This document shows positions 33,801 through 44,409 of a DNA stretch of 64,000 nt, in pieces. Source of the stretch: Hysterangium stoloniferum (Eukaryota > Basidiomycota > Agaricomycetes > Hysterangiales > Hysterangiaceae); assembly GCA_015178975.1 (NCBI GenBank), contig WHVD01000118.1:204840-268839 (forward strand), given 5' to 3'. The translations under genes and the position numbers were made by a program. Every line of letters begins with the position of its first letter. The first letter of the stretch is position 1. The notes under the pieces are model-generated. The model searched no databases. It saw only the letters and a list, made by a program, of their open reading frames with translations, and was not told the DNA's origin.

Positions 33801-34968
33801 AGAATTGCACCAAATGGACGTCAAAACAGCCTTTCTCAATGGGGATCTCGAAGAAGAAATATTCATGCACTTACCTCCTGGTTTTCGCAAGCCAAATACA
33901 GTCTGGAGGCTAAAAAAGGGCTTGTATGGATTAAAGCAAGCCAGCCGCGAATGGTACAAAAAGCTTCGTACTGAATTTGAGGCCCTGGGTTTCATCCGTT
34001 GCCATTCGGATCATGGAATTTTCACCAAACACAATGGTGACGTTCTTGTGATCATTGCTGTATATGTGGATGATCTATTGTTACTGTCAAATTCAACGAG
34101 TGCAGTTGAAAAGGTCAAAAGAGAACTTAACAAGAAGTTTGAAATGACTGACCTGGGAGAGGCCCATTGGATTCTCGGAATGGAGATAACTCGAGATCGA
34201 AAAGGGCATACACTGTCTGTATCCCAGCATCGTTACATCCTTGATGTTCTTGATCGGTTCGGAATGTCAGACTGCAAAGCTGCCATAACGCCTATGGAGC
34301 CAAATATCACATTAGCCAAGTTGAATACCCCAGAAATTGAAGCAAAAACTTACCAAAGTGCTGTGGGATCCTTCATGTACGCCATGATTGGCACTCGACC
34401 AGACCTTGCCTTTGCAGTGGGCGTACTCAGCCAGCATTGTGCAAATCCTGGTGAAGACCATCAAAAGGCGGTAAAGCGAGTCTTGAGATACCTGAAAGGA
34501 TCTTCAGACTTACAAATTATTTACAAGAAATCTGGGAACACAAGAATCAGTGGCTATGTCGATGCAGATTGGGCAGCAGACAAAAATGACCGACGTTCAC
34601 TTACAGGGTATATTTTCTTGCTTGCAGGTGGCGCCATCAGTTGGAGTTCGAAAAAACAGGCTTCAACTGCTCAATCGAGCACTGAAGCCGAATATATGGC
34701 AATGGCGCACGCTGGAAAAGAAGCGATATGGTTTAGAATGTTTATGGGAGAATTAGGGTTTACTCAGGACTCACCTACACCACTCCATGTGGACAACCAA
34801 TCCGCGATGGCCCTTGCAAAGAACTCAGAATCGCATAGCCGAATGAAACACATCGGTGTACGCTATCACTTCATACGTGAACATGTCGAAGCTGGCGAAA
34901 TCGAATTGTCATATGTTCCAACAAATGACCAAGTTGCAGATGCACTCACCAAGGGCAATCATTGGTAA
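30859..34968 (+). CDS. Copia gag-pol polyprotein
   Basis: 1369 codons in the Copia order gag-PR-IN-RT-RH. Gag carries a zinc knuckle variant (CDNCGKKHPGEC, about residues 225-236; spacing slightly shorter than CX2CX4HX4C). The protease has DSG at 293. The integrase has an HHCC region (LWHRRLGHIS...CEPC) and catalytic D514, D577 and E613 (D-x35-E). An acidic Ser/Asp linker follows. The RT starts about 914 (RYKARLVAKGFTQ) and has YVDD at 1069-1072. RNase H has GYVDADWAADK and SSTEAEYMAM. The C-terminus LTKGNHW* is out of step: one base further, the expected family tail KVKLDKLTVGMGLKRI reads on, so a 1-nt indel near 34955-34965 trims about 20 residues. Otherwise intact and potentially autonomous. 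Confidence 0.93.
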   Translation: MSNPQSTTEKASSRLYDIPYLDDTGSNFQSWKYCTQTVLEVRGLSKALEGTETDQSKIREARAQIVLTLKDEPLNGVIGLDSAKEVWEKLCARYEGKGTQKVAYLIGELFRSSLVDSEALEPQMNKMRTTARSLRALGNEIKDNLIAIAIILSLPPSYSTLQTILMSLEDQKTEDVIAKILAEESRRKESATQAAFLAKFRINAGKPKDTSASGKEKKKKKEYKKCDNCGKKHPGECRKPKNDSKDDKSDKPKALEATAKMAQAAASISQPIQLFMASEQSRNHNIPQKWIVDSGASAAMSSHREWFATYHKLKEPMKVWLGNNRYILAVGEGSVKLELSVGNQKITGIVQKVLHVPDLHGNLLSVSNLTQNGLRVAFEADGMCHIYNDQDMLVGEAHLEGNIYILHADIMLSEQINISKIIPGSEMEPQTLTAVATKSKGDVKLWHRRLGHISVKSVLQMVKKGMVKGMSITKCKTTDNSPCEPCLHGKQARVPIPKLTEDRKTTILARIHSDICGKMETESRTSYKYFITFIDDASRMVDIAFLKQKSEALSYFSAFVARVEVETGARVIRLRSDGGGEYISKEFKTYLQSKGIKHEKTNVYTPQENGVSERMNRTLVESARSMLKDAILPDSYWADAVEYAGHIRNVVPTQALSNSTPHEAWFGNLPDISRFRIFGCTAYVLIPENKRQKLDGKTIKCTFIGYVKDKKAYRCIDRTTGRVYESRDVVFVEDMAEDPERVIVGLPSTSMETEIARATTPVESIGDDSYLPGLLEVEDSDDEDDDRPHNSYFGESDDSDDENDSLLPPSQPESPPTPSVIPPPPAADNDTRPSRVRKAPTRDDDDRYFVSSYGSRNKAEAGDDQAKIAYSELKEPETYEEAMKRPDAPLWKAACAEELLSFVKTELYDKVERPKGRRVVDCKWVFKLKRGPDGEILRYKARLVAKGFTQVEGIDYNETFAPVAKFASIRALLALAAELDLELHQMDVKTAFLNGDLEEEIFMHLPPGFRKPNTVWRLKKGLYGLKQASREWYKKLRTEFEALGFIRCHSDHGIFTKHNGDVLVIIAVYVDDLLLLSNSTSAVEKVKRELNKKFEMTDLGEAHWILGMEITRDRKGHTLSVSQHRYILDVLDRFGMSDCKAAITPMEPNITLAKLNTPEIEAKTYQSAVGSFMYAMIGTRPDLAFAVGVLSQHCANPGEDHQKAVKRVLRYLKGSSDLQIIYKKSGNTRISGYVDADWAADKNDRRSLTGYIFLLAGGAISWSSKKQASTAQSSTEAEYMAMAHAGKEAIWFRMFMGELGFTQDSPTPLHVDNQSAMALAKNSESHSRMKHIGVRYHFIREHVEAGEIELSYVPTNDQVADALTKGNHW

Positions 34969-35046
34969 AGGTCAAGTTGGACAAATTGACTGTTGGAATG
35001 GGTTTGAAGAGGATTGCGAGCGTTGTGAACGCGCAGTGAGTGAGCG

Positions 35047-35348
35047 TGTTGGAATATTAGTGCGACGCGTCTGTGTCACATGACGGTGTTTAGGTCCACT
35101 ACGGTCCACAACTGCCGGATAGGTATGCGGTGTCAAAGGTTCTGTATATGCTATACTTCTGAGTTAGAAAAGTTTTCCCTCAGTGCTCGTTTACTACGAG
35201 ACTGAGGTCAGTAGATATTCTAGATAATGATGTTCTATAACTGATACTGATTTATTATTAGTACATTTGTTATAGGTTAGCAATCATAGAATATAGTGCT
35301 CGTTTACTACGAGACTGAGTACATTTGTTATAGCTTTGTATTACAACA
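35047..35348 (+). repeat. 3' LTR of the Copia element
   Basis: 302 bp, identical to the 5' LTR except at one base. It ends 90 bp before the first exon of family A copy 5 and may now serve as that gene's nearest promoter. Confidence 0.95.
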
Positions 35349-35437
35349 AAGGCGAGGCACCCTCTTCTAGTGTAAGTCAGACTGCTACCCACCGATGTCT
35401 ACTTCCAATGACTCCCAATTGTATTACGTCTTAGAGC

Positions 35438-36965
35438 ATGCGTAAGCCCTCATTTCACAACAGGATCGACCTTGAAGAGATTGAGGAACTCCCACCCTTA
35501 GTTTCCCCTGGTGTATTGAGTTCAGAGCAACGGGACGAGATCGTTAAAGGGATGAGAGAGAGATTCAGGGAGAAACTTCGAAAACGATGGGGTTGTAACG
35601 AGCCCAGCCATGATTTATGTTATCGGGCCCCGGATGGTAGGCAACACATACAGCTGTCTGCAAGCCATATAGAGATTTGGGTTGACGAATGGGTGAGTAA
35701 AGTATAATGCTATGGCCATGTCATATGTGTCACATGCTGGGTATTCAGTGTCAAGGAGAAACTGGCTACCACGACCCACCGAATGCTGTTAAGATATCCA
35801 CCAACACGACATCCAACCTCAGCCCCTATTGCAGTCATGCCGATGACTGGGGAATGATCTCACGGAGTCAGGGGACAATGTCAAGTATTGACATTGGCCC
35901 CGGGTATTACTGTGGAGTCGGTTTGGAAAGGGTTGGGATGAAAGTCCTTCACAGTGCTAAGACAGCTTCACTGATCGCAAAGCTGACAATATACCGGGAA
36001 ATCACCCGTTTGGTACGAGACGATGGTGCCTTTGGAAAGTTTCTACAAAAGCATCTTACGCTGCCAAAATTGGCAAGACTAGTTCAAGACAGTGCTGATT
36101 TGGCGAGGTAGGGATACCTCAATCATCGAATACACTGGAAATACTCATATCTGAGTCGTAGACCTATATACCCGCCTCAAATTCGGAGAAGAGCGACGGA
36201 AGTTTTAAGAAGTTTCCCGATATTTTCAAAAGGTCACAGTACCCAGCTTATGACATTCTTCGCTTTTGCCTTCTCTTACTGCCCGGGCGTTTATTGGTTA
36301 GATAGAGCCGCCTCACCTGCAGACGCGTCAACTGCGATGACGTCATCACTATACAACGTTTTAGTGTCGTCACCGCTGCACACCAACTTGGATGAGGTTG
36401 CATCAACATTTATCATACACATCGCCCGTTATGTCTCAAAATTTGATTGGCGCTTACCCCTTTTCGGCCTTACGTATATCGTGGAACTGATCTGCCACAT
36501 GCGTCCACTATCTGTAAAGGAGCTCACGGCGATCAGAGGTTGCATTGAATTCTGGTTACAACCGTGCGTCGTGCCATCACACCATTTCATCCTTCCCACC
36601 AAGACCATAACAGAGAATATCAGACACAACGACTTAACCTTGAATATCCTATAGAGCTTCTCGTCTGTTGCATGCACCAAGATACGTGGTTTCGAGATAT
36701 CGCTGGAACTGTATTGAGGGTTGTATTCGACAACATAAACATGCATATAGCGTCATTGACACTTCATCTTGATTGGCACACGTCGCACTCACTGTATCGG
36801 AGTATTGCCTCCTTGGAAACCTTCTTCAACGACAGCACGCTTCTCACCGATCACATCAACCAGCTGAAAGTGCTTTATTGGTTCATTGGGCCCATCGTAC
36901 GGTACATTCACTATATTTTATCTTACAGCACCGTCTTACATCCGCTCCTACAATTGTCCTACTAG
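35438..36965 (+). CDS. Family A gene, copy 5, best-preserved (unknown function)
   Basis: Exon 1 35438-35692, exon 2 35749-36107, exon 3 36162-36563, exon 4 36614-36965; all junctions are GT-AG and in phase (0, 2, 2). About 456 residues. Motifs in order: EEIEELPPLVSPGVLSSEQR, WGCNEPSHDLCYRAPD, CQGETGYHDPPNAVKISTNT, IGPGYYCGVGLERVGMKVLH, RRPIYPPQIRRRATEVL, NLDEVASTFIIHIARYV, CCMHQDTWFRDIAGTV, STLLTDHINQL. The usual start ATG (35396) meets a stop after 16 codons because of a replaced segment, so I start at 35438. A TAG at 36963 ends it about 60-70 residues before the usual SSTL end. Promoter split by Copia. It may be expressed, or may be a recent pseudogene. No known domain is recognised. Confidence 0.6.
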
Positions 36966-38290
36966 TCTCATTCTGACACACACGAGCCCAGATTGGCTTC
37001 TCCTAGTGTCTGGCGAAAAATTAATTGACTTGACTCTGAAGCTGATAGCTGGATCTTCCGAGCCCGAATCTGCGTTGACCACAGTGCGCAGCCTCGATAT
37101 TATCTCCATGCTCGTTTCTCTTCTTCCATATTGTGAGATTATGCGCGGCACGACCAACAACAAATTCTTCAATTACTGGCTTAAAACTTTAGATTTCACC
37201 GCGCGTTCCTTCCTTTGCGTGGTCGCCACACCTTCCACTCGTGTCGGTACGGTCCGGATAGACCCCTCTATCAGTGTTTAAGGCACATGGTTGCCCTGAC
37301 AAAGGTCTTACACCATCGATTGGACACACTTTCTACTCATTTCTCTTCGATGATGCCGACACATCTCAACCAAACCAGGATTGCAGCCGGGGCTACAGAT
37401 GTCATAAATCTATATGGTTTGAATCTATGTAAGAACTATATAGTCACTTTTCATTATCGCCGCGAGCTTGTAATCCCGTCGTCAATTGGGATCACTGGCG
37501 GTCACACGAGTTGACAGGACCATGGTGTATTGTCCAGAACAAGAACAGGATACAGGCAGATGCAGCGTACGCTAAGGAAAGAGAAGGAAAACTACCTAGG
37601 CTTTATATGCTGTGATCACATGGTAGAACAAAAGGAGTGGGACAAAGGAGTGGGACAAAAGGACAATGAGTAAGACTGGGGCGCCAGGCTTACAGAGCTC
37701 CTCAGTTGTCCCCATAAATGTGTTGAATACATTTGCACTAGCTGTTATTAGACTAGCATCTGCATTTTAAAGTAAGATATCACTGGAGGTCTGAGAAAGG
37801 TTTCCCCCACCCCCAATTCGATGTATGTCTCGTTCAGGCTCATCATACCTTCGGGGCAATGTTCAATCGACAAGATCCATGATCTTCCCACCAAGGGCCT
37901 CCACACTGTGCGAGTCACTGTGCTGGGCGAATTCCTTAAACTAATTCTCTTCCATTGAAAACTCGACAATAAAGCTGCCATAGGCCGAGCAAATATAAGA
38001 GATACAGTCACTTTTCGCCGCCGCCGCGCACTCTGCATGTTGCACGCGTTGATACCATACATGCATTGAATACACTCACGGCGACCACCAGCGGCTAGAC
38101 TGATATCCTATTTATCAATGACAAGTATTTCAAACCGGACGCTAACTTGAGAGTTGTATGAAGCTACATAATTTGATACAATTTGAAAGCGAAGATCGTC
38201 ACTTGTAATAGTCGCTGCGAGGTTCTCTACACTGGTGTTGAATATTCTCCAATGACTATTCACTGAAATCACATCGCATTTACTAGCAGT
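36966..38290 (+). repeat. Family A copy 5 3' remnant and block D
   Basis: To about 37140 this is the decayed C-terminal coding end of copy 5 (the DSEADSWIFRAR-equivalent region has stops). After that it is the D block, interrupted by the solo LTR at 37469. No other gene. Confidence 0.5.
37469..37694 (+). mobile_element. Solo LTR, 226 bp, TSD GAGCT
   Basis: TGTAATCCCG...GGCTTACA flanked by GAGCT at 37464-37468 and 37695-37699. The uninterrupted site CGCGAGCTCCCCAG exists at about 40731. It contains a TATA-like TTTATATG. Inverted relative to its sibling at 18940-19224. Confidence 0.9.
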
Positions 38291-40240
38291 ATCAATGTCA
38301 ATCGAATACCACTACGGCGTCTCAAAGAAGGCGGTCCCACCATTCTTCTCGTGTTTTTTGTTTGGGAGAACAGGAAGCCGGGGCCGAACCAATGGAAAAC
38401 ACCATGATCAAGACACCGACATGTCTTCACATGTCGTGAGCTTTCACCTTGTATAAGAGAAAGGTAGCTCGTGGTCATGTCAGGCGGAATCCCATCTCAA
38501 CTAAGAGCTGAAGAATACCCACGACCCGCCGCGTGGAGCAGTCATTCCCCGAGATTTTCTGGTTTATGGCCTGTTTCAATGTTTCAGTGGTTAGCGTCAT
38601 ACTATACGCCACGACAATTTATTTTACCCCCTATCCCAACAATTCCCCTGCTGCTTCCATGTCAGTTGACTGGAGTTCATTCCGCCAATTGTCATGTCTG
38701 AATTATTGAATTAGGTCATTGCGAGTAGTAGCGAAATTTTGATTTGATTCAATCTAATATTAAAGGACTATCCGACTAGATACGTGGCCTCTTGAACGTT
38801 AGTTGTCGTCCCCTGTTCCTTCCTATGCGTTAGTCTCTACACCTTTCACTGGTGTGTCGACACCGTTGACGAATTCGAATTACGTCTTCGTTTTCCGGAA
38901 AATACCCCGGGACATAATTACGTGGCTTCCAGACCGCATCAAAACAATGCTAGTGAGTTTGTCGCCATAAAGGTGCTCGCCAAGGAGATACAGCTAGATG
39001 TCAGCTTTGACATTCGCAAGGACGTACAGTACCTCACAATCCTTGCCATCGTCACATCGAACAGCTACAGCAATGGATGAATAATATGAGTCTGGAGCTT
39101 CGCGGCGAACAGTTCACTGAGCAAGACAGAGAACAAAATATATTCACTTTGACGATCAACCACCTCGTGAAAAACTGCCCTGAACTCCTCTTGGATATTG
39201 CAGCGGACGGGTCAACTATAGTCATTTTTCTTACTTTTCTCAGACCTTTTGGAAGATGTTAGCCCCTTGATATGGCAAGAGCACACGAGGAATACAGTCC
39301 TCATTGAGGCCATAAAAAATTGTTTAAACTAGAAATCGTGTGGTGGGATTATGATAGAATTTAATACGGATGGCCATTATTCAAGCAACAGCCGGTTTAA
39401 GTTTAATTCTCGCTGCACGACTGTTTACAAACTGGATGTTTCACTGCCAAGGAGAGACAACTTACCATGACCCTTCGAGTATGGTTGGGATGCCAGGGAG
39501 TCCACGAACGCCACATCCCGTATGTCAGTGATACTGCGGACTGGGGAATGGTCTCACAGCATCTTGGCTTGACGGGTTCCTGACCCAAAATTACACTCTG
39601 GCAAGACTAGGTAGACTAATTCAACAAAGCATTGATTGAATGAGGTAGCGATAGCTCAGCGTCAATCATTGAATACACTCGAAATGCTCACGTCTTCGTA
39701 GACCCACGAAATTCCGGAGGGAGCGTCCATTATTTTATCCCTGTTCTGGTGGTGTTCACTCTATATACAGCGGAGAGATCACACTACCAAGCTACTGACA
39801 TCTTTGGGTTTTACCTTCATATGGTGCCCCGGTGTCAATCAATTGCAATGACGTTATTATTTTATAATAGTGCCGCCAAACCACCACCGAACCCCAACTT
39901 TGAATGTGCATCGATATTTATCATACAAATCCCCCAAAATGTATCTACATTTGATCGTCAAGATACTTTACTCATTAGCGGGCTTGGGTATTTCATGGAA
40001 ACCATCTACCACGTGCGTCATCAGTGTGTAGAAGAAGTCACTAACATCAGAGGCTACTTGAATTCTTGTTATAACACGCGACATCAGACCTCATCCTGCT
40101 GGCGAAAACCATTGTCGCCAGAATAGCCAGTAACGACGTTGAGTTAACCAATATCCTATTCAGTTATTCGTGGGTTGCATCCACCAAGATATATGGTTTC
40201 GACATGTTGCTGGAGCTGTTTTAACGATTGTCGTATGAAG
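38290..40240 (+). pseudogene. Diverged paralogue A', copy 2
   Basis: Collinear with 9560-12190 but without the solo LTR found there. It keeps ELLLDIAADGSTIVIFLTFL at about 39190 and FHCQGETTYHDP-type sequence at 39430. It also has the exon 3-like CASIFIIQIPQNVSTFDRQ at about 39905 and a decayed CIHQDIWFRHVAGAV end near 40180. Frames are broken in several places. Confidence 0.5.
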
Positions 40241-41702
40241 CAATTTCAGAGCGTATACAATCACTTCTTATTTTTAATGCAGCTCTGTGCGGAGTCCGTG
40301 ACGAAAACTGGATCGATGATACCTTTGAATTTGTAGGGCTCGTCTTTTGTGACTAATAATTCAATATATTATAGGACTAGATATATATATCTCACAGGCA
40401 TGGTTATTCTCGGACCATTCTTGAACCAGTCCAAGACCACGTGCGGCCTTTGCCACTGTCTTTGAAGGAAATTCATATCCTTTTCGGACTGTTACTAACA
40501 TACCGAAGTTTTATTGTCGTCGAGAGTGACGCAAGTGGTATTCTATTTTTTCCGCTGCACTGAACACTTTCCCCGGAGTGATTGCATTATGATGCATTAC
40601 CCCGGCAAGCATCATATCTTCTGCCACTTTGTGATGAGAATAGCCGATGATCAACCTGGAAATTCGTATCAGGGACAGAAGAGGGACTGTCATGGCTGTA
40701 AGAACTATATAGTCACTTTGTATTATCGCCGCGAGCTCCCCAGTTGTCCCCATAAATGTGTTGAAATCATTTGGGGGCACTAGCCGTGGTTAGATTAACA
40801 TCCGCATCATGAATGCCACTTGTTTAAAGTAAGACTGGAGATTTGAAAAAGGTCTCCCCCATGCCCAATTTGATGCACGTCTCGTTCCGACTCATCATAC
40901 CTTCAGGCCAATGTTCAGTCGACAATGTTCACTATCTTTTCTCTTCCAGTATTATTTTTCATTTGTGCACGACACTACCTCACCAGTCCATTTCTGATGC
41001 AAATGACTTGGAGACCACATTGACCACGGGTGTTGGCTCTCAAAGGAATAATTGGGGCTATGCTGAACTAATAGCTGGACCATCTGACCCAGAATCTGCG
41101 TGTACCAGGGCCCTCTCCCCTCACCATTCTTGTTTGTCTCTTTATACATTAAGGGACAATGCGCATCTCATCAACGAGCCGGTTTAGGCTTGAGTATCTT
41201 GGGAATTTAGTTTCCACCCCTCATTCCTTCCTTGGCACGGTGGCTACACTTTCACTGGTATATTGAAATCAAGCAAGGAGGAGGATAATAGTTTTCCTTT
41301 TTCCTTTTTTTTTCAGCTCACTTTGGCGGCATTAATAGTTGCATAAACCTACATCATTTGAGTCGGGCTGAAAGCTCATACACCTTCTTATGCTCACTGC
41401 AACTCTGGAATTCATTGCTGACGAGAATTGTATCAATGATACTTTGGCTTTGTTGGGCTTTGTGTTTTGTGACTAATAATTAAATATATTGTAAGACTAT
41501 ATATATACGGCTCATGGCAGCAAATATTCCTGGACTGTTTCTGAACCAGTCTGAGACCGGGTTCGACCATTGCCACTGTCTTTGAAAGGAATTCCTGTCG
41601 TTTTCGGTGCGGTATCAGCATACCGAGGTATAAATGTCGCCAGGAGTGATCCTAATGGTGTTCCCAAGAAACAATTTTGTTGTGATCCTGCTGCACTTGA
41701 GA
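40241..41702. repeat. Patchwork of blocks B, D and A' fragments
   Basis: 40350-40690 matches block B (with an uninterrupted Plavaka target site at about 40588-40605). 40690-40930 matches D, 40930-41250 matches the A' 3' fragment at 20680-21060, and 41440-41700 is block B again. It joins inverted family A sequence at about 41702. No intact gene. Confidence 0.45.
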
Positions 41703-42674
41703 TTATCCTCGAGCCCGGACACTGGTGACTTGACCAAAAAGTTGCACCGTGATGACGTAATCGCAGTTGACGCGTCTATCTGACCAATGGACGCCGGGAC
41801 ACCACGTGAAGGCCGAAGCAAAAGATAGCATAAGTTGGGTAGTATGACCCTTGCTACTCCGCTGTACATAAAGTGAAGACACTGGGAGCCTTTCTAAAAT
41901 CATCGCCGCCCGTCTCCGAATTTGAAGTGGATATGTGGGTCTACGAAGACATCGGTATTTCGTGAGTTATCCCTACCTCATTAAATCAACACTCTCTTGA
42001 ACTAGTATTCCCAATTTTGGCAGGGTGAGATGCTTGTGTAGAAACTTGTTAAATGCACTGTTGTATTGAGACAATTTACTCATTATTTGCCCGTATATTG
42101 TCAGCTTTACCATCAGTGAAGCTTTCTTTGCACTGTGAAGAACTTTCATCCCAACCCTTTCCAAACAGACTCCGCAGTAATACCCGGGGCCAATCTCAAC
42201 ACTTGAAGATGTCCCAAGACTCCGTGAGATCATTCCCCAGTCCTCGGCATGACTGCGATATGGGCTGAGGTTGGATGTCGTGTTGGTGGATATCTTAACA
42301 ACAATGGGTGGGTCATGGTAGGTTGTTTCTCCTTGACACTGAAATCTGCCGCATCTGACACATCACATGGAAATTGCATTATACTTTACTCACCAACTCG
42401 TCAACCCAGATCTCTATATGGTTTGCAGATAGCTGTAAGTGCTGCTCATCATCGGGGCCCGAAAACATAAATCATGGCCAGGTTCATTACAGCCCCATCG
42501 TTCTTGAAGCTTCTCCCTGAATATTTCTCTCATCCCCTGAATGATCTTGTTTCGTTGCTCTGAGCTCAATACACCCAGGGAAGCTAAGTGTGGTAGCTCC
42601 TCAATGTTTTCAATGTAGATCCCAGCCGTTGCCGAATCGTGATGCCCCAGAGTCGTCTCATTGGAAGTAGACAT
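41703..42674 (-). pseudogene. Family A copy 6, minus strand, 3'-truncated
   Basis: ATG at 42674. Exon 1 has IEELPHLASLGVLSSEQR and GHDLCFRAP, then a deleted base breaks the frame near 42450. Exon 2 (about 42345-41977) is open with VEIGPGYYCGVCLERVGMKV. Exon 3 starts about 41940 (RPTYPLQIRRRAAMILE) and is cut at 41703 by joining to block B, so the rest of exon 3 and exon 4 is absent. Confidence 0.65.
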
Positions 42675-43375
42675 TGGTGGGTAGCGGTCTTACTTACACA
42701 AGAAGGGGGTGCCTTGCTTTGTGCCGCCATCACTCGGAGAGTTAATTCGACCAAGGTACAGCCTCATGGCCATGCTCACACGAGATACACAGCGTTTCAT
42801 TCCTGCCTTCGTACACAAGGTTCCCTCACCTTCCTTGAACCTTATATGCTCCAGTGTAATGAGGTTACCTTGCTACTTTCTTACGCCTGCAACTGAAGGC
42901 TCACACAGCATCTAATAATAGTTTAGTCGATGTGTCACCTCATTGTATAGTATTTCTAGCATTCTTGCGCGTCAGAGTTGAAACCGAAATGGCTTTTCTA
43001 CTATTGAGAAGTGACATTGCCATGTGTAATATAAATGCAGTCCAGAGCGATGCCCACCGGTTGCTGTCTTCAAGTTGGCGCTGTCAGCCTCAGGCATTGT
43101 CCAGAGAGATTGCACACTTCCTGTTTAATTTTACAAACTTTCACCCATGAGAAACCCAGGGCAAGTGATGGCCCAGTCATGTTAATAGTAAGCAACCTGA
43201 TTTCTTTACTCGCCTTCGCCATATCCTTCATCGTGACGAATCCATCCGGATGTGTATTAACAGATTCTAAATATAAACCCCTGTCAGGCAACACATACTT
43301 ACAGCCACCCTTTTTTATTATCTGACTGTCTGAGTGGAATGTTTCGCCCCAGGCTCATATTGTCGAAATGGCGAC
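42675..43375 (-). repeat. Inverted promoter and B blocks upstream of copy 6
   Basis: Reverse complement of the P/B blocks, including a TATA-like region near 42720. It also holds the coding-like stretch YLESVNTHPDGFVTMKDMAK (43270 region, minus), homologous to 47900. Confidence 0.5.
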
Positions 43376-43404
43376 GGGGGGGGGGGGGGGGGGGGGGGGG
43401 GGGG
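43376..43404 (+). repeat. Homopolymer (G)29
   Basis: Uninterrupted run of 29 G at the junction between the inverted B block and the inverted D block. It may be a real slippage-prone or G-quadruplex tract, or a collapsed sequencing artefact. Confidence 0.9.
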
Positions 43405-43887
43405 CTTTGTGAGCCATTCAGTGACATCTTGTTTGGGACAAACGTCGTTCACGATTCGGATGTTAGTGTAGGCACGGCTAGTGCCTCCAAATGTATTCAA
43501 CACATGTGTGGGGACAACTGCAGAGCTCATGGCGATAATACAAAGTGATTATATGCGTTGTTACATCGGCTCAAATAATATAGCTTTATACCATCTGCAA
43601 CCCCGGCTGCAAAGTGAGTTGAATAAAGGGCGACCCTATTGGGCTCCTCGTGGTTTGGTGAGATGTGTCGGGATTATCCAAGAGAAATGCGAGTGTATCC
43701 AAATGATGGTGCAGGACCTTTGTCAGGGCAACCATGTTCCTCCACCACTGATATGGTGGTCTCATTAGACCCTACTGAAACACGAGTGGAAGGTGTGGCA
43801 ACCACAGAAAGGAAAAAACGTATGTTCAAATCTAAACGATCGAGCAGGTAACTGACGGATTGGTCATTTCTCGAACCGCACATGATG
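43405..43887 (-). repeat. Inverted block D
   Basis: Reverse complement of the beginning of block D, lying downstream of copy 7 (minus strand). No gene. Confidence 0.5.
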
Positions 43888-44395
43888 TCACAATGTGGAA
43901 AAAGAGAAAGGAGCGTGGCGATGGTGTCGAGGCTGCGCACTGTGGTACACGCAGATTCGGGCTCGGAAGATCGAGCTATCAGCTTCAGAGTGACCAACAT
44001 TATTATCTCGGCAGAAGTCACGAGCGAGAAATCTGAACTCGCGTCCATCAGAATTAGACTGGTAGGACTGTGTCATTGGCGGATGTAAGACGGTGCGATC
44101 TGATAAAATATTGTGAACGTACCTTGCGATGGGCCCAATGAGCGAAGAAACCACATTCAGCTGGTTGATGTGATCGGTGAGAAGCATGCTGTCGTCGTCG
44201 AAGATTTGCAAGGAGTAAATACTCCCATACAGTGAGCCTGACGAGTCGAAATCAATGAGGAGTAAATGACGCTATATGCACGTTTATGTCGTGCACTATA
44301 GCCTTTGATACAGCTCCAGCAATATCTCGAAACCATGCATCTTGGTGCATGCAACACACAAGATGACGTGTCTCCATCTAACCAACAAGGCTGTG
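43888..44395 (-). pseudogene. Family A copy 7, minus strand, only the last exon
   Basis: Last-exon sequence with KMHGFEILLELY-type and LLTDHINQLNVVSSLIGPIAR, continuing in one open frame through YVHNILSDRTVLHPP. From there it runs to the complete family ending SEADSSIFRARICVYHSAQP...FSFSTL at 43888. This copy best defines the C-terminus. The 5' side is cut at about 44395, where unrelated AT-rich sequence begins. Confidence 0.65.
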
Positions 44396-44409
44396 ACCTG
44401 TGGGGGGCA

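Larger units (their letters stand above)
30517..35348 (+). mobile_element. Ty1/Copia retrotransposon, nearly intact, TSD AAGGC
   Basis: 4832 bp with 302-bp LTRs at both ends and a 5-bp target duplication AAGGC (30512-30516 and 35349-35353). By eye the LTRs differ at a single base (about position 78: T in the left, C in the right), indicating a very recent insertion. One long gag-pol frame occupies the interior. The primer-binding region directly after the left LTR reads GGTTATAGGG. Confidence 0.95.

Noticed and set aside
36902..36928. 27-nt intron in family A last exon
   Set aside because: It begins GT and ends AG, but it is too short for a fungal intron and reads through in frame in copies 5 and 7.
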